Assembly: GCA_003427395.1 (NCBI GenBank)
Contig: BFEA01000428.1
Coordinates: forward strand, 398,909-429,413
Direction of reading: 5' to 3'
Length of the DNA stretch: 30,505 nucleotides
DNA from: Chara braunii
Taxonomy: Eukaryota; Streptophyta; Charophyceae; Charales; Characeae
Numbering within the stretch: position 1 is the first letter of the stretch; every line of letters begins with the position of its first letter. Shown piece after piece: positions 18,540-27,421 of this stretch. Made by a program: the position numbers and the translations under genes. A model generated the notes under the pieces. It saw only the letters and a list, made by a program, of their open reading frames with translations. It made no database searches and was not told where the DNA came from.

Positions 18540-20660
18540 TGTATGGGGCATGACCAATCCTTCTGTTCCTTGTGAGCGGAAGGGAAGGGCCGGCGCTGGC
18601 GAAGGGGACACGTGTGTAGCCACGTGCTCTCTCTTCGATATCCGGAGGAGTGTGTTGTTCAGCATTGGAACGGGCCGGAGCTGGCAAAGGTGACACGTGT
18701 TCTCTCTTCGACATCTGAAAGAGTGAGTTGGCAAAGGGCCGGAGCATGCAAAGGTGACACGTGTGTAGACACGTGTTCTCTCTTCGACATCCGAAAGAGC
18801 GAGTTGGCAGAGACCTCCTCTGATCAGGTATGCGCTAATCGCTATCCTCTCGTTAGGACGAACGACTTTTGAAAGGTGCTGGCGAAGGCGACAAGTGAGT
18901 AGCCAGGTGTTCTTAGACATCTGAGAGGAGTGTGCTATTCAGTATTGATCACGAAAAGAAGCATCAGGTTTGTAGGGTGTGAAAAGGGACTCTCATCACT
19001 AGTGACGGAGATACGTGGTTCTTCACTCTGGGAGAGAGAGAGAGAGTGACAATCTCGGGTTATTGCTGTCCTAACGCAGGAAGGAAATTCTTTGAGGAGG
19101 GGAGCGAGCGGCTGCGCCTGATGACTGAATGAACGTGACTTGCGCCCGAAGTTCCGTATCAAGCCTTCTGTTCCTTGTGAGCGGAGGGGAAGGGACGGCG
19201 CAGGCGAAGGTGACACATGTATAGCCACGTGCTCTCTCTTCGAAATCCGGAGGAGCGTGTTGTTCAGTATGTAGCCACGTGTTCTCTCTTCGACATTCGG
19301 AGGAGCGAGTTGTTCAGTATTGGCCACGGGAAGAAGCAACAAGTGTCTCACATTATAGGCAGAGATCTCCTCTGATCAGGCATGTGCTAATCGCTATCCT
19401 CTCGTCAGGACAAAGGACTTTTGTCCGGCGCTGGTGAAGGCGACACGTACGTAGCTAGATGGTCTTCGATATCCGAGAGGAGTGTGCTATTCAGTATTGA
19501 ACACGAGATCATCAGGTTCGTAGGGCGCGAAAGGTGACTCACATCACTAGCGACGGAGATACTTGGTTCTTCATTCGAAAAATGGAGAAGAGGGTGTGTC
19601 CGGTCATTCGACTTCTTGGGTTAAAAGATCGGAGAGAGTGTTGATTAGCATTGGCAACAAAATCGTAGGTGTGCCTGGCTTTTCGACTTCCTGTGATGTC
19701 GGGGAATGACCAGGTAATGAAACCAAAAAGCGGGGGTGTGCGGCATTGGCGACGGGGATAAGTGATTCTTCAATTGAGAGGTGGAGAAGCGGATGTGTCC
19801 GGCCGTTCAACTTCCTGCGATAACGGATCAGTGAGAGTGATGATCATTATTGGACATAAGAAGAAGCAACAAGATTGTAGAGTGAGAATGGCGTCTCAAG
19901 TGTTAATGGCGCCTCACATCATTGGCAGTGAATCTCTCTGAACTGGTAAGTGCTAATCTATAGCATCTCGACAGAGGGTCAAAGCGCGATCTGCGCCGGA
20001 TGATGGTGTACGTGACACGTGTCATACAGCATTGGTCACGAGAAGATGCAATAGGTTAGTTGGGAGTGATTGGCGGGGTGTGCCTGGAGGTTCGACTTCC
20101 TAGGATAGGAGATCGGAAAATGATCAGGTGATGAAACAGAGAAGCGGGGGTGCGCGGCATTGGCGACGGGGATAAGTGCTTCTTCATTCTAAAGGTGGAG
20201 AAGCGAGTGTGTCAGGCCGTTCAATTTCCTGTGATAATGGATCGGCGAGAGTGATGATCAGCATTGGTCATAAGAAGAAGTAACAAGAGTGTGAAGTGCT
20301 AATCACTATCAGAGATCAGAATGGTCACGTGCTAGTCACTATCCTCTTCTCAGAACAGAGGGTGAATGCTCGACTTGCGGGATGTGCCTGGCTTTTCGAT
20401 TTCCTGAGAAGGGGGATTGGGAAATGACCAGGTGACGTGCTAATCACTATCCTCTCCTCGGGACAGAGGGTGAATGAGCGAAATGACCAGGAGACGAAGT
20501 AGAGAAGCAGTTGAGGAAACACGATTGTAACCACGTATTCTTATTTTCTAAGAACGGAGGGGTTCTTTATTTGTCATCTGGAGCTCGCCCGGCGTTGCTG
20601 GTGGAGGTGACACGATAGGCATCCGGTCTCAGGTGAAAGGGAGACACGTGGCATGGTGTA
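18540..20660. repeat. Complex higher-order repeat array rich in CACGTG
   Basis: Units of roughly 60-130 bp recur: GGTGACACGTGTGTAGCCACGTGYTCTCTCTTCGAYATCCGRAGGAG-type sequence, then a TGTTCAGTATTGG-like end. Larger blocks also repeat. One, with CTCCTCTGATCAGG, GCTAATCGCTATCCTCTCGT and AAGGACTTTTG, is at about 18812 and 19364, ~552 bp apart. Another, with GGCATTGGCGACGGGGATAAGTG, is at 19742 and 20156, 414 bp apart. CACGTG occurs ten times (18609, 18621, 18694, 18758, 18770, 19226, 19276, 20016, 20326, 20645). No coding potential is credible. It ends about 300 bp before LINE copy B and may be a tandem-monomer promoter, subterminal repeats of a DNA transposon, or a satellite. Confidence 0.75.
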
Positions 20661-20700
20661 TGTTCATCTTTAGTTAACTAATTTTCTTAAAGGGGAAGAA

Positions 20701-20734
20701 GGGTGAGGAGGGTGGAAGGGTGAGGAGGGTGGAG
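20701..20734 (+). repeat. 17-bp direct tandem repeat, two copies
   Basis: GGGTGAGGAGGGTGGAA at 20701-20717 is followed directly by GGGTGAGGAGGGTGGAG at 20718-20734. It lies between the CACGTG array and LINE copy B. A 75-codon ORF starting within it (20720-20947) has a Glu/Lys-rich start and no recognisable domain, so I do not call it a gene. Confidence 0.85.
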
Positions 20735-20865
20735 AGGTCAGCTGTATTTGAAGAAGCAGCCAAAGCGAGGAGTAAGTCAGAGGAGGAAAAGGAGCGAGGC
20801 TATGGCTCAGAGGACAAAGAAGGAGCGGTGCTGCTTATGCTTCAAGAAAAAAGGGAGGCTTATGC

Positions 20866-20891
20866 TTATAAACCGGTGACGTATTGTCACC
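20866..20891 (+). promoter_or_regulatory. TATA-like box plus dyad upstream of LINE copy B
   Basis: TTATAAA at 20866-20872 is followed by GGTGAC, GTATT, GTCACC (20875-20891), an inverted repeat whose left arm carries a TGACGT-type site. It is about 200 bp upstream of the ORF1 ATG (21094). LINE promoters are usually internal and often TATA-less, so this could equally be a remnant of flanking sequence. It is a weak, context-based call. Confidence 0.25.
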
Positions 20892-22726
20892 CTCTCATTC
20901 CTTATCCATGTACCTCACTCTTGTCCTTCAAACCTGAGTCTGAGTGATTCCACTAGCCAGTCCATCCAATCACAATTAATCACAATTAATCAGAAGTTAT
21001 TTTGTATTTATCTTATTATTTATCTTATTATTTATCTGTCTTCTTATTTTTTTCTTAATTCCTTATTGTTTAATTTCATAAGACTCATTCAAAATGACAA
21101 AGATTATTCATAAACAAAGAAGTCACAAACAGGCAGACACGACATTGATGTTTCGAGGAGCAATGAGGCATATAGCACTGAGACAGCTTCATACTCCTAT
21201 CAAAGCAATTATGCATGCAAGAACAGGCCAGAAAATGGATCAGAAAATGGCACAGAAAAAAGAACAAGACGATCTCTCAATATCAGATGATGAGATTCTG
21301 ACTTCTGAGGAACATGCAGGGGCACAGGCATTGGTACAGGTATTGCCATTGTTTGAAGCAAGGTCTACTCCAACGATGACAAGGAATTCTGTCATCAGCA
21401 ACCCTCTGTTTGCAAAGTCTGACAAGTCAGATAAAAAAGAGGGTGATGAAGGGGTAGATAGCAGAATAGACAATACAAAGGACAATCATAATGATTCAAT
21501 GAACCTGTGTCTGGTAGGTCAGACATTTCATACACGTTCATTAATCTGCAAGGAAGATATACAAAGTCATTTGCAGGGTAATGATGGAAAGAAAGAAATG
21601 GAAGGAGGGCAACTGGCAATCATTGGAGACCCAAGGAATGGGGGTGAGGAAAGCGAGAAACAGGAGAGAGAAGGGGAAGAAAATGAGAGTTTAATTGAAG
21701 GGAGAGGGGGTGGAGGGGGAAGAAGAGGGAAGGAGAGAAGAGGGAAGGAGAGAAGAGATGATGGGGGGAAGGAAGGCGGAGGAGGAAGAGAAATGGGAGA
21801 TAACAGTAAAGCAAAGGAGGGGGGGGGACAATGGGGGCAGGGTCGCCTGATAGGGACTAGGCCAAAAGAGAGCAGGACAAGTAATGCAGGCCCTTCTTCG
21901 TCTCAGCAGAATCTCACTTCAAACTCTCCTGCTACTCTTACATGGGCTCAAAGAGCCAGAGGGGTGTTCCAGGATAAAACATTGGAAATCAAGAGGAACG
22001 ATGCGAAAGGTCAACCATTGCAGATCCCTTTAGGGAGTATTCCTACGACAAGGGCATTTTTTCTATCCAAATTTCTTAACCCATTAGAAAACAAAGTCAT
22101 TGATTCAGGGGGAAAGAAATTGATGGTCAAAACATAACCAGCACATAAGTTAGCAGAACGAGATGCAGTGTATCAGGCCCATGCCAACAATTGGGTATTC
22201 TATGATGACGCGGCGTATAAGTCTACGAATGATAAAATTAAATGGATAAATAAAACGCTGGCGTACTTCAAAGGAAGTCAGGAAGCAGCGATTGAGGACT
22301 TTCTTATTCAACCGATTAATTCGACGATATTCACAGTATTATGTCTGCACCTGACAGATAAGCAAACAAATAGAACAATGGAAGAAATTGCATTGTGATA
22401 GGTCAGAGGTTCGGATATATCCATGGTCGCCCATACGACAGGGACCAGATGAACGGCGTGCACAGCTAATGGAAGAACATTATTGGGTAGAATTTAGACA
22501 TATTCCTATAGAGATCCAAGCAACATTCATCTATGACTTTGGTGCGACACATGAGATTGTTGACTTTATTGACCCTCTCCCAGCATATGTGGCCCGTAGG
22601 GATGACTATCTAATGCTGGCCTTGAATCATCCATCAAATCAACCATTTATCATGGATAATGTCATTCCATATAGGGTAGGGGACAAAAAATTTCATATTC
22701 ACACTGCACACAAGTTACGGCTATAG

Positions 22727-22774
22727 TGCTTTAGATGTAAAGCATATGGTCACTTGTGTACAGATATAAGTTGT
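22727..22774 (+). other. CCHC zinc knuckle of LINE ORF1
   Basis: C-F-R-C-K-A-Y-G-H, then a Cys two residues later and another Cys after SCS context: Cys at 22727, Cys at 22736, His at 22751, Cys at 22772 (CX2CX4HX6C, or CX2CX4HX1C). It directly follows a TAG (22724-22726) that is probably a mutated Gln codon. Its place after the DUF4283-like segment is the standard architecture of plant LINE ORF1 proteins, where it helps bind nucleic acid. Confidence 0.75.
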
Positions 22775-23097
22775 TCTCAAAACCTGGCCAGAAAAAATAG
22801 AGTTACGGGGAGACTGATTCGGGATCCCTTCCGTAACAATCTATGGAGAACAGTGGATCCAGGACATGAGGGCTGGGTATTTATTGAGGGATCGGCGAAG
22901 GGAGGGGGGAACAAAGGGTGGACGTGGGAAAGTCAGGGGGACCCCAATTGGGACACCAAGCCACCGGACTCCTGGACACCAGCGGAGGTTACCATCAAGC
23001 CCAGCTCTATGGTTACGGGAACCAAGGAAAAGAGGGGGAACAAAAAATGCAGCAGTCAAAGACACAAGCTAGTACTACGGATGTACAAAACAAACAT

Positions 23098-23205
23098 AGT
23101 CCAGAGGGGCAGCTGCAGCAGTCAGTGACACAAGGTAGTCCTGACAAAAATAGTCCTGAGGGGCAGCTGCAACAGTCAGTGACACAAGGTAGTTTTGAGA
23201 AGCAG
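23098..23205 (+). repeat. 54-bp in-frame tandem repeat in ORF1 linker
   Basis: AGTCCWGAGGGGCAGCTGCA starts units at 23098 and 23152. Each encodes SPEGQLQQSVTQGS plus four variable residues. The period is a multiple of three, so the frame is preserved. A weaker third unit (SHVGQLQW, near 23236) may be an older copy. It expands a Gln-rich flexible linker. Confidence 0.85.
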
Positions 23206-24444
23206 GGAGATTCTATGGATCTACAGCACATAAACAGTCATGTGGGACAGTTGCAATGGAGACCGAAAGACAGATCACTTCCGGGTCCTCAACCGCAACA
23301 ATATATAAATCAGCAGATGTGGAATAAAACAAAGGACGGAAATGAAGTATTAGGAAACGCAGGAGAAACAGTCTCTGGTTCAGGTTTGCTCTCTATTTCT
23401 GATATCACAGAGGTTCACAATGCACAGGCCAAGGAACTTCCTCCAGTAGAAATGGAACATACACATCAAGATGTACAGCCAGAACGAAAAGATCTGTCAC
23501 AACAGGCTGTAAGGAGAAAGAATTTAAAATTGAAAGCAAAAAAAAAACACATCACAAAAGGAAAAAAAAAATTAAAAAATAAGAATAATAATTCCCACAG
23601 CCTGCGAAGGAAAAGAGAAATGAAAATTACACAGTAGAAGCTGGATCAGACAAGCCAGGGGATATGCAAATCACAGAATTTGTGATTATTGGGACCAAGT
23701 AATGAGGAACTGTCAAAAAAAGAAACCTTTGACACAACGGTCACCTCACACACATCAGGGCATGATCGGTTTCAAGAAGCATTTGGATCAGCCCCTATGG
23801 AAATAGACTCCACATTTGAGGGACCGGAGGTAATCATGGTACCAGTGGAATCTGAGAATGATCCGTCATCCCCCACGGACAAGGGGAGGTCAGACATGAG
23901 TACATCTGAGCACAACCAGTTGTCAGATGAAAGGAAAACGATTCAGTTAGCAGATTGGATGATAATGAGGTTGAAGGATAAGCTTGGTACAACGTCCACT
24001 GAATTTTGGGATCTGTCTTATGTTCAACTTTTGGATATTCTGAATAGTAGCCCAAGTTTGAGGAAAGCCATACAACAGGGACTTCTAGAAGGGGCTCAGT
24101 GGACAGTAGTGAGTCAAAGATTATTGGCCATCGTTCTGAAATTATTCACACCCCCCTCTTTGCCTTCCCCTCTCTCCCCAGAGGAAACTCATCTAAGACA
24201 GACGGAAACGGAACAGGCAGTTGGTCATGGTGCACAACTAGTTGTTCAACCTGTACCACAAGCGCAGGATGAGGGTGTATCTGGTAAAGGTGGGGAGACA
24301 CAGGATGAAAGTGAATCTGGTACAAGGTCTTCACAAGGAAGCAGGGAGGAGATGGGTGAAAAAGAAAATAAAAACGGCATTGAGAATCAGTCAGGGAACA
24401 TTGACAATTTGCAGAATCCTGAATCTGTAAAAACGGTATAAAAA

Positions 24445-24519
24445 AAAAATTATCTCCTTACTTTAGAAATACAAAATAATAATAATAGTAATAATAATAA
24501 TAAGAATAATAATAGTAAG
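24445..24519 (+). repeat. (AAT)n microsatellite inside ORF1, Asn run
   Basis: AAT/AAG/AGT triplets from about 24471 encode a run of Asn with Ser and Lys interruptions. They link the acidic region to the conserved C-terminal domain. Preceding it, TAA 24439-24441 opens an A9 run, where slippage could have occurred. Confidence 0.8.
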
Positions 24520-24594
24520 GAAGGAGAACAGGAAACAGGTAAGAGGCAAAAACTCAGACATATATTGGAGAAGGGGCAATCAAACCGCACGTCT

Positions 24595-25050
24595 CCACCA
24601 AAAGGAAACCTAATTATACCAATTAGGAAAAAGGGGGGGCGATGGGAAATAGGGCTCTCCCCTATAGGTAATGATCAATATGGGGGGGTGACATTGCGTG
24701 GATGGACTACATACGTCGAATATTAGAAGGGGGGAGACAAAACATTTAAAAGGGACATGCATGATTTTCTGGCCAAGAATTATGACCCAGGTCCACAGGC
24801 TACCTTTACCAACACAGAAGAAAGAGTTTTTTTGGCCAAAAGGGATACGTTTGTACGTTTTGATGACAATAAGGAAGCGGGTCTTAAATGGTACTCTCAC
24901 TTGGCCTTGCTAGACATTCAGATGTTGAAAATCAAGGTTAATGTGTTATGGTCCATTGCCGATGTAGCTTCCTTTCTGTGCATCATTCTGCGCAAAGGAT
25001 TGTTAAAATCATTTTCAGAATTGAAAAATATTAACTGGATTCGCTTATAA
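24595..25050 (+). other. Conserved C-terminal domain of LINE ORF1
   Basis: About 150 residues: LIIPIRKKGGRWEIGLSPIG, DQYGGVTLRGWTTYVEY, stop, TFKRDMHDFLAKNYDPGPQA, AKRDTFVRFDDNKEAGLKW, DVASF, ending NWIRL. It aligns without gaps to the end of copy A ORF1 (13690-13079 minus) at roughly 60-65% identity by eye, whereas the linker before it is not alignable. Such retention implies function before decay. The strand-like WEIGLSPIG / GGVTLRGWTTYV pattern suggests a compact beta-rich fold. I do not recognise the family. Confidence 0.75.
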
Positions 25051-25088
25051 AACTTCCTATCGCCCTCTCTGCTAATAGAAGGAGTGGA

Positions 25089-26000
25089 ATGGATGCATTA
25101 AAAGCGTTGTATGATAAAAATCCTTCTTGGCGTCGTGCAACACGTACTGCAGATTTGGATCTTCGTTCCCTCAATGTCAACAGGTTGGAGACTGCGGATG
25201 CAGAGAAACGTCGCTCCATCATAGAGCAACTAAGAGGGGTGGGAGGAAATTCATGGCCAAATTTGATCTGTGTTCAGGAAACGTATCTTATGGATATCCC
25301 AACACACACCAGAGCCCACAATTTGATTTGGCCTTTTCAAAAACTGTGTTCCCATGCGCAAAGAAGTGGCTCAGGAGGGGTGGTCTTTTGGGTTCCTCCC
25401 CAATCTAGGGCAGAAATTGTGTATTGGGATGCAGATAAGGAACAAGGGAGATGGATTGTAGCTCTAGTGATGTTGGAAATAGACATAGTCTGTGTAATGA
25501 ATATTTATGGTCCAAATGATGTACAGGAAAGGGTTGCTTTTTTTCAGACAATATACCTGATGAGATACCTCTAATCATGGCAGGGGATTTCAATGCAGCA
25601 CCTGACCGAGGGTTGGATAAATGGAAGATCCCTGTTCCCTGTCCTGGGTATACTGAGGAGGATGAGAATATAATCAGTAGATTATGTAAGTCAGAGGGTC
25701 TATTTGATTCTTTCAGAGGCCTTTATCCTCATGAACGGATTTTTTCATGTATTCGTCATGGGGGTTCTGCAACCATCTTTAGATCACGCATAGACTTGAT
25801 TTTACTGTCAGATGATCTAGAAAGGGCTCTTAAGGAGGCAGCTATCTTCCCTCAGAGCCCTTGGCCGGGTGCGGATCACAAAATGTGTGCGATATTATTA
25901 TCATTTCGCAAGAAGCCAGACCAAGGGAAGTATTTTTTTAAGTTGAATACATCACTTCTAAAAATTCACAGATTTAGACAATATGTCAAGGATGTATGGT
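25089..26000 (+). other. APE-type endonuclease domain of LINE copy B
   Basis: Motifs in order are RSLNVN (Asn30-31 of ORF2), CVQETYL (catalytic Glu64), NIYGPNDVQER (Tyr140-Asp144), AGDFNAAPDRG (Asp and Asn, codons from 25586), SRIDLILLSDD (Asp, about 25793) and WPGADHKM (Asp-His, about 25874-25879). These are the conserved active-site residues of LINE endonucleases, all retained. A frameshift with loss of a few residues near 25555 lies between YGPND and GDFN. Confidence 0.9.
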
Positions 26001-26545
26001 TATTCTGGAAATCAACTAAGGCTCAACATAAATCTCCTATTGAATGGTTCAATAATGGTTTAGCTTTTTTGGCTCGAAAATGTCAGGATTATTCAAAATT
26101 ACTAGCAAAAGATAGATATCAGCAAGAAATACAAATTCAGGAGCAAATTCTGCATTATGAATCACAGGATTCTGATTTCAATCAACAACAACAAACCAAT
26201 ATCGGTAATCTAAGAAATCAACTTCTTTCCTTTGCACAATATCGGTGGCAAGGGTATCTAATAAGAGGAAAATTAACCAAACATCAAACTGAAGGATAAA
26301 TGGATACTACTTTTTTTGCTATGGCCAAGTCTAGGGCCTGAAGAACAGTTATAGAAGGGTTAATAGACCCTGCCATTCCCTCCCACATAGACAGTCCTAT
26401 TTCCTCAGCAGGCAGTCTTAAGACAGCCTATGATTTCTTTAAAAGTCTTTTCACATCAAACAAAAATTCTCGGGATTTAATTGAGGATTGTAAGGAGATA
26501 TCCGACTTTCTAATTCCCCTGACAAAATCCCTCTCGCAGGAACAG

Positions 26546-27421
26546 ATGGAGGCACTTGAGAAACCAATTTCAAAAAAAGAGATCTGGACAACATTAATTC
26601 AAATGAAAGAAGATAAAACCCCGGGTATCGATGGGTTTCCAAAAGAATTTTGGAAATCTATGTGGCCGATTTTTTCGGATGATCTAATGGAATTCTACAA
26701 TTCAGTCAAAAAACTAGGATATATGGGGGAATTTGTTGGGCAAGGAATTCTCACTCTTCTCTATAAAAAGGGGGATAAGACTAATATTAGAAATTACAGG
26801 TCAATTACACTACTAACTGTGGTTTATAAGATGCTCGCTAAAACTATTGCGAATAGAATGATACCAATTATGCCAAAAATTATTGATCCCTCTCAAACAG
26901 GGTTCATAGAAGGACATCATATACAAGATAATATATTACTAATTAATGAAATGATTAAATTGGCTCGACACTCTCGTCAAAATGTTGCAATTGTTTTTAT
27001 AGATTTTGAGAAAGCCTATGACCATGTAGATTGGAGATTCATGGACGCTTGTTTGTCAAAGATGAAATTTGGCCCAATTTTACGTCAATGGATTAGTATA
27101 TTACACCAAAATGTCACAACCAGGATTCAAGTGAATGGTCTTCTTTCTCCACAAATCAAACTGCAAAGATCGGTGCGTCAAGGGGATCCTTTGGCGCCGT
27201 TTCTTTTTCTCATAATTATGGAAGCCTTGGGGGCGAATCTTCGAAGCCATCATAATCTAAAAAGGCTACAAATCACTGGTATTCCAGAGGAAGCCATACC
27301 TGTTAGTTCCATGTTTGCTGATGATCTCACTCTTATATTGGAAGCCTCAATAAGTAATATGATGGAGATCAAGGCCTTAATGGACAAATTTACCTTAGTA
27401 CCTGATATGGTTGTTAACTAG
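26546..27421 (+). other. Reverse transcriptase domain of LINE copy B
   Basis: This is a 291-codon open segment. It has DKTPGIDGFPKEFWK (residues 23-37), LLYKKGDKTNIRNYRSITLL, DPSQTGFIEGHHIQDNILLI, IVFIDFEKAYDHVDW (motif A, catalytic Asp153), RQGDPLAPFLFLIIMEAL (motif B) and SSMFADDLTLILEAS (motif C, Asp259-260 at 27320-27325). All catalytic aspartates are present. It ends at TAG 27419-27421, in the context VVN-stop-GSKTQGW, where L1-clade elements usually have Trp. Confidence 0.95.

Larger units (their letters stand above)
21094..25050 (+). pseudogene. LINE copy B ORF1: RNA-binding protein with DUF4283-like and CCHC regions, unusually long
   Basis: ORF1 starts at ATG 21094 and ends at TAA 25048-25050, about 1,319 codons. 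It has a basic N-terminus, a long Glu/Gly/Arg-rich disordered region (to about 21900), and a segment with WAQRARGVFQ. A DUF4283-like stretch follows (NNWVFYDD near 22190; YWVEFRHIPIEIQATFIYDFG near 22480; VIPYRVGDKKFHIHTAHKLRL near 22670-22723). Then come a CCHC knuckle, a Gln-rich linker with a 54-bp repeat, an acidic region and a conserved C-terminal domain. In-frame stops are TAA 22135-22137, TAG 22724-22726, TAG 23635-23637, TAA 24439-24441 and TAG 24724-24726. Frameshifts lie near 22390, 23000-23090 and 23640-23690. ORF1 proteins bind LINE RNA. Typical plant ORF1s are about half this length. Confidence 0.85.

Noticed and set aside
22841-23231. Minus-strand Cys-rich and Pro-rich ORFs inside LINE ORF1
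   Set aside because: Shadows of the sense-strand repeat (CTG/CAG-rich units) in ORF1.
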